Assembly: GCF_039727615.1 (NCBI RefSeq)
Contig: NZ_CP152474.1
Coordinates: 1,736,001-1,800,000, forward strand
DNA from: Leclercia sp. S52
GTDB lineage: Bacteria > Pseudomonadota > Gammaproteobacteria > Enterobacterales > Enterobacteriaceae
DNA length: 64,000 nucleotides
Direction: 5' to 3'
Under the pieces are notes generated by a model. It worked only from the letters and a program-made list of their open reading frames with translations. It had not been told where the DNA came from and searched no databases. This document shows positions 35,110-43,737 of the stretch, one piece after another; position 1 is the stretch's first letter; each line of letters opens with the position of its first letter. Made by a program: the position numbers and the translations under genes.

Positions 35110-35898
35110 ATGGGAAGACAAAAAGCAGTGATCAAAGCTCGTCGTGAAGCAAAACGTGTGCTGAGACGGGATTCACGTAGCCATAAACAGCGTGAAGAAG
35201 AGTCGGTCACCTCGCTTGTGCAGATGAGTGGTGTTGAAGCAATTGGCATGGCACGGGACAGCCGGGATATGACGCCAGTTGTTGCACGCAATGACGCTCA
35301 GGCGCAGTACCTGAATGCTATTGAGAGTAAGTCGCTAATTTTCGCCACCGGTGAAGCCGGGTGCGGGAAAACCTGGATAAGTGCAGCCAAGGCGGCGGAG
35401 GCTCTGATTCATAAAGACGTCGACAAGATCATTGTCACCAGGCCGGTATTGCAGGCCGATGAAGATCTCGGCTTTTTGCCCGGTGATATTTCGGAGAAAT
35501 TTGCGCCGTATTTCCGGCCCGTTTATGACGTGCTGGTGAAGCGTTTGGGCGCATCTTTTATGCAGTACTGCCTGCGGCCGGAAATCGGCAAGGTAGAAAT
35601 TGCGCCGTTCGCCTATATGCGCGGACGTACATTTGAAAATGCAGTTGTGATTCTCGACGAGGCTCAGAACGTAACTGCTGCGCAAATGAAGATGTTTTTA
35701 ACGCGCCTCGGGGAAAACGTGACGGTGATCGTGAACGGGGATATCACCCAGTGCGACCTGCCGGCCGGCGTCAAATCGGGTCTGAGCGATGCGCTGGCGC
35801 GTTTCGTTGAGGATGAGATGGTAGGAATAGTGCAGTTCACCAAAGATGACTGCGTGCGCTCGGCCCTGTGCCAGCGGACACTGAACGCCTACTATTGA
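35110..35898 (+). CDS. phoH: Phosphate starvation-inducible ATPase PhoH
   Basis: This 262-residue ATP-binding protein has a Walker A (ATGEAGCGKTW) and Walker B (VVILDEAQN) and the C-terminal PhoH motif NGDITQCDLP. It probably acts in RNA metabolism with a YbeY/RNase context; the exact role is unsettled. I chose ATG 35110 (MGRQKAVIKARREAKRVLRR), which has AAGGTG upstream and starts at the first conserved residue. The same frame is open back to 34804, but that extension is low-complexity and overlaps the better small ORF. A terminator follows at 35917-35943. Confidence 0.93.
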   Translation: MGRQKAVIKARREAKRVLRRDSRSHKQREEESVTSLVQMSGVEAIGMARDSRDMTPVVARNDAQAQYLNAIESKSLIFATGEAGCGKTWISAAKAAEALIHKDVDKIIVTRPVLQADEDLGFLPGDISEKFAPYFRPVYDVLVKRLGASFMQYCLRPEIGKVEIAPFAYMRGRTFENAVVILDEAQNVTAAQMKMFLTRLGENVTVIVNGDITQCDLPAGVKSGLSDALARFVEDEMVGIVQFTKDDCVRSALCQRTLNAYY

Positions 35899-35916
35899 GT
35901 CTGTTGATGTGTGCAG

Positions 35917-35943
35917 AGCCCGGGAAACCGGGCTTTGTTTTTT
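35917..35943 (+). terminator. Terminator after phoH
   Basis: AGCCCGG-GAAA-CCGGGCT forms a tight tetraloop hairpin followed by a T-rich run, 19 bases after the phoH stop. Confidence 0.88.
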
Positions 35944-35954
35944 GTGCTGGGGAA

Positions 35955-36204
35955 AACGCCTGATGCGCTGCGCTTATCAGGCCTACAGGGTACAGTGATG
36001 TTTGTAGGTTTTGTAGGTCGGGTAAGCGTTAGCGCCACCCGACGCTTTGTTCCCTCTCCCCAGGGGAGAGGGTTAGGGTGAGGGGCCCTGAGCGCACGGC
36101 GCTGAATTCTGCAAAAACGCCTGATGGCGCTGCGCTTATCAGGCCTACGGGATCGAGGCTGGGTTTGGGTTTTGTAGGTCGGGTAAGCGCTAGCGCCACC
36201 CGAC
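35955..36204. repeat. BIME cluster of REP elements after phoH
   Basis: Four REP palindromes (about 35955-35986, 36013-36043, 36117-36148 and 36173-36204) of two types, one CGCCTGATGCGCTGCGCTTA-like and one GTAGGTCGGGTAAGCG-like, surround a TCCCTCTCCCCAGGGGAGAG hairpin at 36051-36086. The second half of this cluster is repeated at 39241-39400. No coding potential is seen. Confidence 0.85.
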
Positions 36205-36232
36205 GTTTCAGGCCGCACGGTGTCGCATTAAG

Positions 36233-36356
36233 CACCGGGAGGGATTGACTCGCTGCGCTCGCCCTGCGGGCAGCCTGTTCGCTGCGCTCTCAGTCTGTCC
36301 AACTGGCTGTCGCCAGTTGTCGAACCCTCGGTCGAGGGGTCTCATCCCTCCCGGTG
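36233..36356 (-). ncRNA. Structured tRNA-linked element downstream of tRNA-Ser (copy 1)
   Basis: This 124-base segment is bounded by a perfect 13-base inverted repeat (CACCGGGAGGGAT at 36233, ATCCCTCCCGGTG at 36344). It contains a CAACTGGC-TGTC-GCCAGTTG hairpin (36300-36319) and an 11-base copy of the tRNA T-arm (TCGAACCCTCG, 36320-36330). It lies in the tRNA transcript's 3' flank and resembles the tRNA-linked repeats known after some enteric tRNA genes. Whether a stable RNA is made is unknown. Confidence 0.4.
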
Positions 36357-36370
36357 GTGTGCGACATGCG

Positions 36371-36404
36371 AAAAAAAAGCCCGCATTTTCATGCGAGCTC
36401 TTCT
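36371..36404 (-). terminator. Terminator of tRNA-Ser copy 1
   Basis: On the minus strand GCTCGCATGAAAATGCGGGC forms a stem closed by G-U and G-C pairs and is followed by eight T, just after the tRNA 3' end. Confidence 0.8.
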
Positions 36405-36411
36405 TTAAATA

Positions 36412-36499
36412 TGGCGGTGAGGGAGGGATTCGAACCCTCGATACGTTGCCGTATACACACTTTCCAGGCGTGCTCCTTCAGCCACTCGGACACCTCACC
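36412..36499 (-). tRNA. serX: tRNA-Ser (anticodon GGA), copy 1
   Basis: The 88-base gene reads GGTGAGGTGTCCGAGTGGCT at the 5' end, has anticodon loop CCTGGAAAG with anticodon GGA, a long variable arm (GTATACGGCAACGTATC), T-loop GGGTTCGAATCCC and an encoded CCA. It reads UCC/UCU codons. It has its own promoter at 36542-36570 and occupies the serX position between phoH and ghrA. A second copy lies at 39606-39693. Confidence 0.96.
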
Positions 36500-36541
36500 A
36501 TATTGTTTTGCTGCCTTTCCTCTCGGGGGCAACGGGGCGCT

Positions 36542-36570
36542 ACTATAGGGAGTCAGGCTAAAACGGTCAA
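36542..36570 (-). promoter_or_regulatory. Promoter of tRNA-Ser copy 1
   Basis: On the minus strand TTGACC and TATAGT are separated by 17 bases, and a GCGCCCC discriminator follows the -10 element, as expected for a stringently controlled stable-RNA promoter. Confidence 0.85.
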
Positions 36571-36645
36571 GCAGATTTTCTGCTTTACTGCGCGTTCGGT
36601 TAAGCAATAAGCAGCTCCACGGTTTTCAGGCCGTGGAGCGAAGGA

Positions 36646-37326
36646 TTACCGCTGTGAATCGAGCACTTCGCTGTTCTTCACCACCTCTTGCGCCTTGCCG
36701 TAGCTTTCAATCAGCAGCTGATAGGCCGGGAAAATGTGCGTATAGACTTCCGCCCACTGCGCCGCATCTTCACGATTCCAGGTGCGCTGGATCTCTGAGG
36801 CCACCGCCGCGGTATCCATGGGTACAACACCCGCCTGCACCACCCGCGCCAGGGTGATCTCCTGCGCCATTTTGCTGTAGGTACCTGAAGCGTCGATCAC
36901 CGCAAACACTTTATAGCCATCTGCCACCGCGCTGATAGACGGGAAGGCCATGCAGACGCTGGTGATGGTGCCGGCGATAATCAGCGTCCTGCGCCCGGTC
37001 GCCTTCACCGCAGCCACGAACTCCGGGTTATCCCAGGCGTTGATCTCGCCTTTACGCGCTACATACTGCGCATGCGGGGCGTTAGCGTGGATCTCCGGGA
37101 TCAGCGGCCCGTTGGGCCCTTGCGGCACCGATGCGGTGGTGATCACCGGGATATTCGCCAGAGTAGCGATTTTCGCCAGCGCCGCGGCGCGAGCGCGCAG
37201 CTCCGGCATGGGCATGTCACCGACGGTCTGGAACAGGCCGCTCTGGTGGTCGATCAGCAGCATCACCGCATCATTCACATCAATAACCGGACGCGCGCCG
37301 TTAAAGTTAGCTGGGGTAGACATCAT
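36646..37326 (-). CDS. Isochorismatase family cysteine hydrolase
   Basis: This 226-residue protein has the cysteine-hydrolase triad: Asp in VMLLIDHQSGLF, Lys in YVARKGEINAW and Cys in GTITSVCMAFPSISAV. It is close to the YcaC-type of unknown substrate. Its start lies 17 bases after the stop of the pirin gene on the same strand, so the two form an operon (pirin first). The next ATG (37323) is an equally good start. It is inside the tRNA-Ser-flanked module. Confidence 0.88.
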   Translation of the reverse strand: MMSTPANFNGARPVIDVNDAVMLLIDHQSGLFQTVGDMPMPELRARAAALAKIATLANIPVITTASVPQGPNGPLIPEIHANAPHAQYVARKGEINAWDNPEFVAAVKATGRRTLIIAGTITSVCMAFPSISAVADGYKVFAVIDASGTYSKMAQEITLARVVQAGVVPMDTAAVASEIQRTWNREDAAQWAEVYTHIFPAYQLLIESYGKAQEVVKNSEVLDSQR

Positions 37327-37343
37327 TCTCTCCTTTATTACAT

Positions 37344-38204
37344 TCAGATCTGGCCGAAGCGGCCGGAATTGAAATCGCGAATGGCCTCTGCGATTTCGGT
37401 TTTACTGTTCATCACAAACGGGCCGTAGCCGACGATAGGTTCGTTCAGCGGCTCCCCGGCCATCAGCAGCACTTTGGCGTCGCTGCTGGCCTCAAGATGG
37501 AGCTTCTCGCCTTCCTGGCTCAGGACAACAAGCTGCGCTTCACCCGCCTCGGCGGAACCGTTCACCGTCACGCTGCCTTCCAGCACCACCAGCGCCGTGC
37601 TCCAGCCTTCGGGCTGAGTGAGCGTCAGATGGCTGCCCTGACGCAGGGTGATATCCCAGACGTTCAGCGGGGAGTAAGTGTGCGCCGGCCCGGCCACCTC
37701 CTCGTAGCGCCCGGCGATGACCCGCAGTTCGCCGCTGTTGTCGGGCAGGCTGACCACCGGGATCTGGCTTCGGGTGATACTCTGGTAGCCCGGCGTCGCC
37801 ATCTTGTCCTTGGCGGGCAGGTTGACCCACAGCTGCATCATTTTTAGCTCGCCCCCTTGCTGCGCAAAGGCGCTGGAGTGGAACTCCTCGTGCAAAATGC
37901 CGGAACCGGCCGTCATCCACTGCACGTCGCCCGGGCCAATTACGCCACCTTTACCCGTTGAGTCGCGGTGCTCCACTTCGCCGGAATAGACGATGGTGAC
38001 CGTCTCAAAGCCACGGTGGGGATGCTCACCCACGCCGCGTTTTGCCCCATCCGCCGGAAAGCTGTGCGGCCCGGCGTAGTCCAGCAGTAAAAACGGACTC
38101 AGCGGCTCGCCGTGGGTCTGGTAAGAAAACATCGAACGCACCGGAAAACCGTCGCCAACCCAATGCTGGCGGGGTGCGGTATAAATGCCTGTTACGTTTT
38201 TCAT
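37344..38204 (-). CDS. Pirin family protein
   Basis: This 286-residue bicupin has the pirin metal site: GVGEHPHRGFETVTIVYSGE, then HRDSTGKGGVIGPGDVQWMT and GILHEEF. Enteric homologues YhhW and YhaK show quercetinase-like activity or redox sensing. The start at 38204 (MKNVTGIYTAP) follows AGGAGA; the frame upstream of it is not convincing. It is divergent from a LysR gene with 110 bases between them, which is probably its regulator. Confidence 0.92.
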   Translation of the reverse strand: MKNVTGIYTAPRQHWVGDGFPVRSMFSYQTHGEPLSPFLLLDYAGPHSFPADGAKRGVGEHPHRGFETVTIVYSGEVEHRDSTGKGGVIGPGDVQWMTAGSGILHEEFHSSAFAQQGGELKMMQLWVNLPAKDKMATPGYQSITRSQIPVVSLPDNSGELRVIAGRYEEVAGPAHTYSPLNVWDITLRQGSHLTLTQPEGWSTALVVLEGSVTVNGSAEAGEAQLVVLSQEGEKLHLEASSDAKVLLMAGEPLNEPIVGYGPFVMNSKTEIAEAIRDFNSGRFGQI

Positions 38205-38314
38205 CGTCTTCTCCTGATGTTCGGTTGATGTAATTAGCTTATATTCAGGTTTAATATCCCGGTAGATGGCAAAAATGACATGCACTGTTCCTAAAATGGA
38301 ACGATGAGGGCGTT

Positions 38315-39221
38315 ATGCAGGATCTCAATGATTTCGTGTGGTTTGTGAAGGTGGTGGATCACGGTGGTTTCGCGGCGGCGGGCCGGGCGCTCGATGAGCC
38401 TAAATCCAAACTCAGTCGCCGGATTGCCCAGCTGGAGACGCGGCTCGGGGTGCGTTTGATCCAGCGCACCACCCGCCAGTTTGCGGTGACGGAGGTGGGG
38501 CACACATTCTATCAGCACTGCAAGGCGATGCTGGTAGAGGCCGAGGCGGCAGAGGAGGCCGTTGCAGCGCTGCAGGCCGAACCCCGCGGCATGGTGAGGA
38601 TCACCTGCCCGGTGACGCTCCTGCATGTCCACGTCGGGCCGATGCTGGCGCGGTTTATGGCGCGCTATCCCGGCATTAATTTACAGCTCGAGGCGACCAA
38701 CCGGCGGGTGGATCTGGTGGCGGAAGGCATCGACGTGGCGATCCGCGTGCGTCCGCGCCCGTTCGATGACAGCGATCTGGTCCTGCGGGTGCTGGCCGAC
38801 AGAGGCCACTGTCTGGTGGCCGCGCCGCAGCTGATTGCCCGCCTGGGAACGCCTGCTGTGCCGTCAGAACTCAGCGCCTGGCCCGGCCTGAGCATGGGGG
38901 GAGGGGAAGCAGGTGCATAAGTGGGCGCTTAGCGGGCCGGAAGGCGCCAGGGCGGAAATCCATTTTCAACCGCGTTTGATCACCACCGACATGCTGGCAC
39001 TGCGCGAGGCGGCGATGGCCGGCGTGGGCCTGGTGCAGCTGCCGATTTTGATGGTCAAGGACCAGCTGGCGTCAGGGGAGTTGATAAAGGTGCTTGAGGC
39101 ATGGGAGCCACGGCGGGAGGTGATCCACGCGGTCTATCCTTCGCGGCGCGGGCTGCTACCGTCCGTCAGAACGCTGGTGGATTTTTTGACCGGGGAGTAT
39201 GCGAGGATGGTGGAGGAGTGA
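38315..39221 (+). pseudogene. LysR family regulator, frameshifted
   Basis: The N-terminal helix-turn-helix (DLNDFVWFVKVVDHGGFAAA, PKSKLSRRIAQLETRLGVRL) and the substrate-binding domain are typical of the CrgA-like LysR group that often accompanies pirin genes. The frame breaks at six G (38896-38901). With five it reads LSMGEGKQVHKWALSG and runs to 39221, about 301 residues. The gene is divergent from the pirin/isochorismatase operon, its likely target. If the extra base is real the regulator lacks its C-terminal third. Confidence 0.85.
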
Positions 39222-39426
39222 GTGGGTTTGGGTTTTGTTGCTTTGTTCCCTCTCCCCTGGGGAGAGGGTTAGGGTGAGGGGCCCAGCAGCACGGTGCTGC
39301 ATTCTGCAAAAACGCCTGATGGCGCTGCGCTTATCAGGCCTACGGGATCGAGGCTGGGTTTGGGTTTTGTAGGTCGGGTAAGCGTTAGCGCCACCCGACA
39401 AGCAGACCGCACGGTGTCGCATTAAG

Positions 39427-39546
39427 CACCGGGAGGGATTGACTCGCTCCGTTCACCCTGCGGGCAGCCCGCTCACTGCGTTCGCAGTCTGTCCAACTGG
39501 CTGTCGCCAGTTGTCGAACCCTCGGACGGGGGTTCTCATCCCTCCC
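39427..39546 (-). ncRNA. Structured tRNA-linked element downstream of tRNA-Ser (copy 2)
   Basis: This is the same layout as the element at 36233-36356, with the CAACTGGC-TGTC-GCCAGTTG hairpin and the 11-base T-arm copy (39514-39524). The outer inverted repeat is shorter (GGGAGGGAT with ATCCCTCCC). Substitutions occur mainly between the hairpins. Confidence 0.35.
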
Positions 39547-39565
39547 TCTCGGGAGAATATAAAAG

Positions 39566-39592
39566 AAAAAAGCCCGTACTTTCGTACGAGCT
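39566..39592 (-). terminator. Terminator of tRNA-Ser copy 2
   Basis: On the minus strand GCTCGTACGAAAGTACGGGC forms a stem followed by a T-rich run. The stem sequence differs from that of copy 1 but keeps the fold. Confidence 0.78.
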
Positions 39593-39605
39593 CTTATCTC
39601 GAATA

Positions 39606-39693
39606 TGGCGGTGAGGGAGGGATTCGAACCCTCGATACGTTGCCGTATACACACTTTCCAGGCGTGCTCCTTCAGCCACTCGGACACCTCACC
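39606..39693 (-). tRNA. tRNA-Ser (anticodon GGA), copy 2
   Basis: This 88-base gene appears identical to the copy at 36412-36499, with anticodon GGA and encoded CCA. Its promoter (39728-39756) is unrelated in spacer sequence to that of copy 1, so the two are independently expressed. It is the copy next to ghrA. Confidence 0.96.
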
Positions 39694-39727
39694 ATATTGT
39701 CATCCCGTTGTTGCCGGGACGGGCGCT

Positions 39728-39756
39728 AATGTAAGGAAAAGCCTTACTTACGTCAA
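39728..39756 (-). promoter_or_regulatory. Promoter of tRNA-Ser copy 2
   Basis: On the minus strand TTGACG and TACATT are spaced by 17 bases, followed by a GC-rich discriminator (AGCGCCC). Confidence 0.78.
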
Positions 39757-39921
39757 TCAACTTTTTCAGTAAATTAGCGCGTTGAGACAAACTTCAACCA
39801 ACCTGATTTCTAAATGTGCTGAATGTGCCTCTTTTATCTACAACCACCTCGGCCGCAAAATTTGTTATGCTGCGATGCAGTTGAAAATGAAGATAAAACA
39901 GCGCAACAGAAGGCAATCGCA

Positions 39922-40860
39922 ATGGACATCATTTTTTATCACCCGACATTTGATAACGCTTACTGGATTAAAACGCTTTCGGCGGCGCTGCCGGGCGCAC
40001 GGGTTCGCGAGTGGAAACGCGGCGATAACGGCCCGGCGGATTATGCTCTGGTGTGGCATCCGCCGGTAGAGATGCTACAGGGGCGCAATCTGAAAGCGGT
40101 GTTTGCCCTCGGTGCCGGGGTGGACTCGATCCTCAGCAAGCTCAAGGCGCATCCGGAAATGCTGGCCGAGACCATCCCTCTGTTCCGTCTTGAAGATACC
40201 GGTATGGGCCAGCAGATGCAGGAGTATGCCGTAAGCCAGGTGCTGCACTGGTTCCGCCGCTTTGATGACTATCAGGCGTTAAAACAGCAGGCCCGCTGGG
40301 AGCCGCTGGCCGATTATCAGCGCGAAGATTTTACCATCGGTATCCTCGGGGCAGGCGTGCTGGGTTCTAAAGTGGCCGAGGCGCTGGCGCCCTGGGGCTT
40401 CCCGCTGCGCTGCTGGAGCCGCACCCGCAAGGACTATCCGGACGTCACCAGCTTTGCCGGGATGGATGAACTGCCGCAGTTTTTACAGGGCACGCGGGTG
40501 CTGATTAACCTCCTGCCAAATACGGCGGAGACGGTGGGGATTATCAATAGCGGCCTGCTGAATCAGCTGGCGGATAACAGCTACCTGATGAACCTGGCGC
40601 GCGGCGTTCACCTGGTTGAGGCGGATCTGCTGGCGGCGCTGGAGCGCGGCAAGCTGAAAGGAGCGATGCTGGATGTTTACAGTAAAGAGCCGTTGCCTGC
40701 CGATCATCCTTTGTGGGCCCATCCGCGCGTGGCCATGACCCCGCATGTGGCGGCGGTGACGCGTCCAGCAGAGGCTGTCGCCTATATCGCGCGTACCATC
40801 ACCCAGCTGGAGAAAGGCGAGCCGGTCACCGGGCAGGTCGACAGGCAGCGCGGTTACTGA
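39922..40860 (+). CDS. ghrA: Glyoxylate/hydroxypyruvate reductase GhrA
   Basis: This 312-residue NADPH-dependent D-2-hydroxyacid dehydrogenase reduces glyoxylate and hydroxypyruvate in the cytoplasm. The Rossmann motif [16 protein letters not shown], the catalytic Arg region [11 protein letters not shown] and catalytic His in [11 protein letters not shown] are present. I chose ATG 39922 ([11 protein letters not shown]), matching the E. coli start and length. A terminator hairpin follows at 40864-40888. Confidence 0.96.
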   Translation: MDIIFYHPTFDNAYWIKTLSAALPGARVREWKRGDNGPADYALVWHPPVEMLQGRNLKAVFALGAGVDSILSKLKAHPEMLAETIPLFRLEDTGMGQQMQEYAVSQVLHWFRRFDDYQALKQQARWEPLADYQREDFTIGILGAGVLGSKVAEALAPWGFPLRCWSRTRKDYPDVTSFAGMDELPQFLQGTRVLINLLPNTAETVGIINSGLLNQLADNSYLMNLARGVHLVEADLLAALERGKLKGAMLDVYSKEPLPADHPLWAHPRVAMTPHVAAVTRPAEAVAYIARTITQLEKGEPVTGQVDRQRGY

Positions 40861-40863
40861 GTC

Positions 40864-40888
40864 AAACCCGGCCATCGCCGGGTTTTTG
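40864..40888 (+). terminator. Terminator after ghrA
   Basis: AAACCCGG-CCATCG-CCGGGTTT followed by T residues, directly after the ghrA stop. Confidence 0.85.
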
Positions 40889-40943
40889 CTAATAAACGCC
40901 TGGGATAACTGCTATCCTTTGGGAAACACGAGAGGAGAGAACG

Positions 40944-41681
40944 ATGTACCCCGTTGACCTGCATATGCACACCGTCGCCAGCACTCACGCCTACAGCAAT
41001 CTTCATGACTACATCGCCCAGGCCAAGCTAAAGAACATTAAACTCTTTGCGATCACCGATCATGGTCCGGATATGGCCGATGCCCCGCACTACTGGCACT
41101 TTGTGAATATGCGCATCTGGCCGCGGGTGGTGGACGGGGTGGGGATCCTGCGCGGTATTGAGGCTAACATCAAAAACACCCAGGGTGAGATTGACTGTAC
41201 CGGCCCGATGCTGACCTCTCTGGATCTGATCCTTGCCGGTTTTCATGAGCCGGTGTTTGCCCCGCAGGACAAAGCGACCAATACCGAGGCGATGATTGCC
41301 ACTATTGCCAGCGGCAACGTGCATATCATCAGCCATCCGGGTAACCCGAAATACCCTATCGACATTCAGGCCGTCGCCCGGGCTGCGGCTGAGCATCGCG
41401 TGGCGCTGGAGATCAATAACTCCTCCTTTATTCACTCCCGCAAGGGCAGTGAAGCGAACTGCCGTGACGTTGCGGCGGCGGTGCGTGACGCCAGGGGCTA
41501 TGTGGCGCTGGGATCCGACTCCCACACCGCCTTCACGCTGGGTGATTTTAGCGAGTGCCGCAAGATCCTCGATGAAGTAGACTTCCCGGAAGATCGCATT
41601 CTGAACGTGACGCCGCGTCGTTTACTCGATTTCCTGGCGTCACGCGGCATGGCGCCGATTGACGAATTTGCTGAATTTTAA
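40944..41681 (+). CDS. ycdX: PHP domain phosphatase YcdX
   Basis: This 245-residue zinc-dependent phosphatase of the PHP family has a trinuclear metal site: [48 protein letters not shown] and GSDSHTAF. In E. coli it supports swarming. YcdY, encoded 20 bases downstream, is reported to raise its activity as a chaperone-like partner. Confidence 0.95.
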   Translation: MYPVDLHMHTVASTHAYSNLHDYIAQAKLKNIKLFAITDHGPDMADAPHYWHFVNMRIWPRVVDGVGILRGIEANIKNTQGEIDCTGPMLTSLDLILAGFHEPVFAPQDKATNTEAMIATIASGNVHIISHPGNPKYPIDIQAVARAAAEHRVALEINNSSFIHSRKGSEANCRDVAAAVRDARGYVALGSDSHTAFTLGDFSECRKILDEVDFPEDRILNVTPRRLLDFLASRGMAPIDEFAEF

Positions 41682-41701
41682 CTGTGTAATGGACTAAATA
41701 A

Positions 41702-42256
41702 ATGAACGAGTTTTCCATCCTCTGCCGCGTACTGGGTTCCCTCTATTATCGCCAGCCGCAGGATCCGCTGCTGGTGCCGCTGTTTACCCTGATCCGCGAA
41801 GGCAAGCTGGCCCAGAACTGGCCGCTTGAGCAGGATGAGCTGCTGCAACGTCTGCAAAACAGCTGCGACATGCAGCAGATTTCAGCCGATTACAACGCGC
41901 TGTTTGTTGGAGAAGAGTGTCGCGTGTCGCCTTATCGCTCCGCCTGGGAAGAGGGGGCGACCGAAGCGGAAGTGCGCGCGTTTCTTTCTGCGCGCGGCAT
42001 GCCGCTGACCGATACCCCGGCCGACCATATCGGCACGCTGCTGCTGGCGGCCTCGTGGATTGAAGATCACGCGGCAGAAGACGAAAACGAGGCGCTGGAA
42101 ACCCTCTTCGGAGAGTACATCTTACCCTGGTGCGGCGCGTTTCTCGGGAAGGTCGAAGCCCATGCCACGTCGCCCTTCTGGCGCACCATGGCACCGCTGA
42201 CCCGCGACGCCGTTGCCGCGATGTGGGACGAACTGCAGGAAGAGAATGAAGAGTGA
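41702..42256 (+). CDS. ycdY: TorD-family chaperone-like protein YcdY
   Basis: This 184-residue protein is of the redox-enzyme maturation (TorD/DmsD-like) family: FSILCRVLGSLYYRQPQDPL, CRVSPYRSAWEEG and the tail AVAAMWDELQEENEE. In E. coli it stimulates the YcdX phosphatase rather than maturing a molybdoenzyme. It sits 20 bases after ycdX. Confidence 0.95.
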   Translation: MNEFSILCRVLGSLYYRQPQDPLLVPLFTLIREGKLAQNWPLEQDELLQRLQNSCDMQQISADYNALFVGEECRVSPYRSAWEEGATEAEVRAFLSARGMPLTDTPADHIGTLLLAASWIEDHAAEDENEALETLFGEYILPWCGAFLGKVEAHATSPFWRTMAPLTRDAVAAMWDELQEENEE

Positions 42257-42352
42257 TCTGGATCACCTTCTTAATGTAACAGCAAATCTCAATTTGCATA
42301 TTATGTGTTCCTGATCTCATTTCATGGCCGCGTATCTGCTAAGATGCGCGCC

Positions 42353-42835
42353 ATGAACATACTACTTTCAATTGCAATCACGACAGGCATCCTCTCCGGG
42401 ATATGGGGTTGGGTTGCCGTCTCCCTTGGACTCCTGAGCTGGGCAGGCTTTCTGGGCTGCACAGCCTATTTCGCCTGTCCGCAGGGCGGGGTGAAGGGGC
42501 TGTTTATCTCGGCGTGTACGCTGCTCAACGGCGTGGTGTGGGCGATGATCATCATCCACGGTAGCGCGCTGGCGCCTCATCTGGAGATTGTCGGCTACGT
42601 CATGACCGGCGTGGTGGCATTTTTGATGTGCTTCCAGGCAAAGCACCTGCTGCTGTCGTTTGTTCCCGGCACCTTTATGGGGGCCTGCGCCACCTTTGCA
42701 GGGCAGGGGGACTGGCGGCTGGTGGTGCCATCGCTGGCGTTAGGGCTGGTGTTTGGCTATGCCATGAAAAACAGCGGCCTGTGGCTGGCGGCACGCAGAG
42801 ACAGAGCGCGAAACGTCACGGCGTTAAGCAAATAA
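42353..42835 (+). CDS. ycdZ: DUF1097 inner-membrane protein YcdZ
   Basis: This 160-residue hydrophobic protein of about five helices starts MNILLSIAITTGILSGIWGW, as in E. coli YcdZ. The start at 42353 gives the family's N-terminus; a longer in-frame start at 42305 is unlikely. Function is unknown. It converges on csgG with a shared bidirectional terminator. Confidence 0.93.
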   Translation: MNILLSIAITTGILSGIWGWVAVSLGLLSWAGFLGCTAYFACPQGGVKGLFISACTLLNGVVWAMIIIHGSALAPHLEIVGYVMTGVVAFLMCFQAKHLLLSFVPGTFMGACATFAGQGDWRLVVPSLALGLVFGYAMKNSGLWLAARRDRARNVTALSK

Positions 42836-42864
42836 AAAAGGCGAGACCCCGGTCTCGCCTTTTT
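42834..42864. terminator. Bidirectional terminator between ycdZ and csgG
   Basis: AAAAAAGGCGAGACC with GGTCTCGCCTTTTT forms a perfect 9-base GC stem flanked by A- and T-runs, so it can terminate both convergent operons. Confidence 0.92.
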
Positions 42865-42877
42865 AATGCGCTTTCTG

Positions 42878-43711
42878 TCAGGATTCTGGCGGCGATGACA
42901 TCTCGCGGTATTTCACCAGAACATCGTTTTTCACTTCGTTCTTGTTTTGCAGGTCCCACAGACCGCGATCGATACCGTCGTTAATCAGGAAGATTACCCC
43001 GGTTTCGATAGCCGACATCAGGCACAGCATCACCGGTTCGTTAGAGGTATAACCGATTTCGCCTTCCAGCAGGCGCTGGTAATCGATAAAGCGGAACACC
43101 CCGGCCTGAACCTCATACGAGAGGATGGTTTTGCTGGTGGTGACGGAGGATAAGATCTCACCGGTACTCACGTTGACCACACGCAGGTTCACCGCAATCT
43201 GGTCAAGCTGGTACTGGGTATCGCCGCCGATACCGAAGTAGCGCGCCCCCACGCCCCCCGATTTCACATTACTTTCGTAACCGATAATCGAGCCTTCAAC
43301 CATGACGTTTGCCGCCGTGAGTGAGTGCAACGGAATACGGTTGTTCATCGCCACGGTGCCGTTATCCTGCGCTGCACGAATGATTTTGCGTTCGTTAAGC
43401 AGGTTTTGCAGCCCCTGACGTTCCAGAGGAATAAACCAGCGAGAATCTTTTAACGCCGTGACCAGCATCGCGGTGGCGCTTTGCGGGACAGCGGTGGAGA
43501 AGTTACTTGCCGGATAAGGTTTAAATTGACCCGTTTCATCCTGAATATTGTAAACCGACACGTAGATCTTACCCGTAGGCAGTGGTAATTGGGTTAAATC
43601 ACGATAGCTTTGGGCACGAGGCATTAATGTCGGTTTTGCCGCCTGTTTCGGGGGAGCAGTTAAACAACCGCTCAATAAGCACACTGCAACAAGTATGAGA
43701 AAGCGCTGCAT
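42878..43711 (-). CDS. csgG: Curli outer-membrane secretion channel CsgG
   Basis: CsgG is a 277-residue lipoprotein (lipobox LSGC, Cys about residue 16) that forms the nonameric curli export pore. The barrel and ring segments IQDETGQFKPYPASNFSTAV, QTELNERKI-like LQNLLNERKIIRAAQ and SKTILSYEVQAGVFRFIDYQ are seen. It is the last gene of csgDEFG, 26 bases after csgF. Confidence 0.97.
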   Translation of the reverse strand: MQRFLILVAVCLLSGCLTAPPKQAAKPTLMPRAQSYRDLTQLPLPTGKIYVSVYNIQDETGQFKPYPASNFSTAVPQSATAMLVTALKDSRWFIPLERQGLQNLLNERKIIRAAQDNGTVAMNNRIPLHSLTAANVMVEGSIIGYESNVKSGGVGARYFGIGGDTQYQLDQIAVNLRVVNVSTGEILSSVTTSKTILSYEVQAGVFRFIDYQRLLEGEIGYTSNEPVMLCLMSAIETGVIFLINDGIDRGLWDLQNKNEVKNDVLVKYREMSSPPES

Positions 43712-43737
43712 GATTATTGTCCTTATCTCGACAATGT

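Larger units (their letters stand above)
36045..36505. repeat. Left copy of the ~460-bp direct repeat containing tRNA-Ser
   Basis: This segment, from CTTTGTTCCCTCTCCCC to CACCTCACCATATTG, is repeated at 39241-39699 in the same orientation with an offset of 3194-3196 bases. It contains a GC hairpin, two REPs, a structured tRNA-linked element and the complete tRNA-Ser gene. The copies differ by scattered substitutions. Confidence 0.9.
39241..39699. repeat. Right copy of the ~460-bp direct repeat containing tRNA-Ser
   Basis: This is the counterpart of 36045-36505, including the TCCCTCTCCCCTGGGGAGAG hairpin (39247-39282), REPs at about 39311-39342 and 39369-39399, the tRNA-linked element and the tRNA. 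Recombination between the copies would delete or amplify the 3.2-kb pirin module. Confidence 0.9.

Noticed and set aside
36412-39693. Integrative element or prophage at tRNA-Ser
   Set aside because: There is no integrase, excisionase or phage gene between the two tRNA copies, and the repeats are much longer than an att core.
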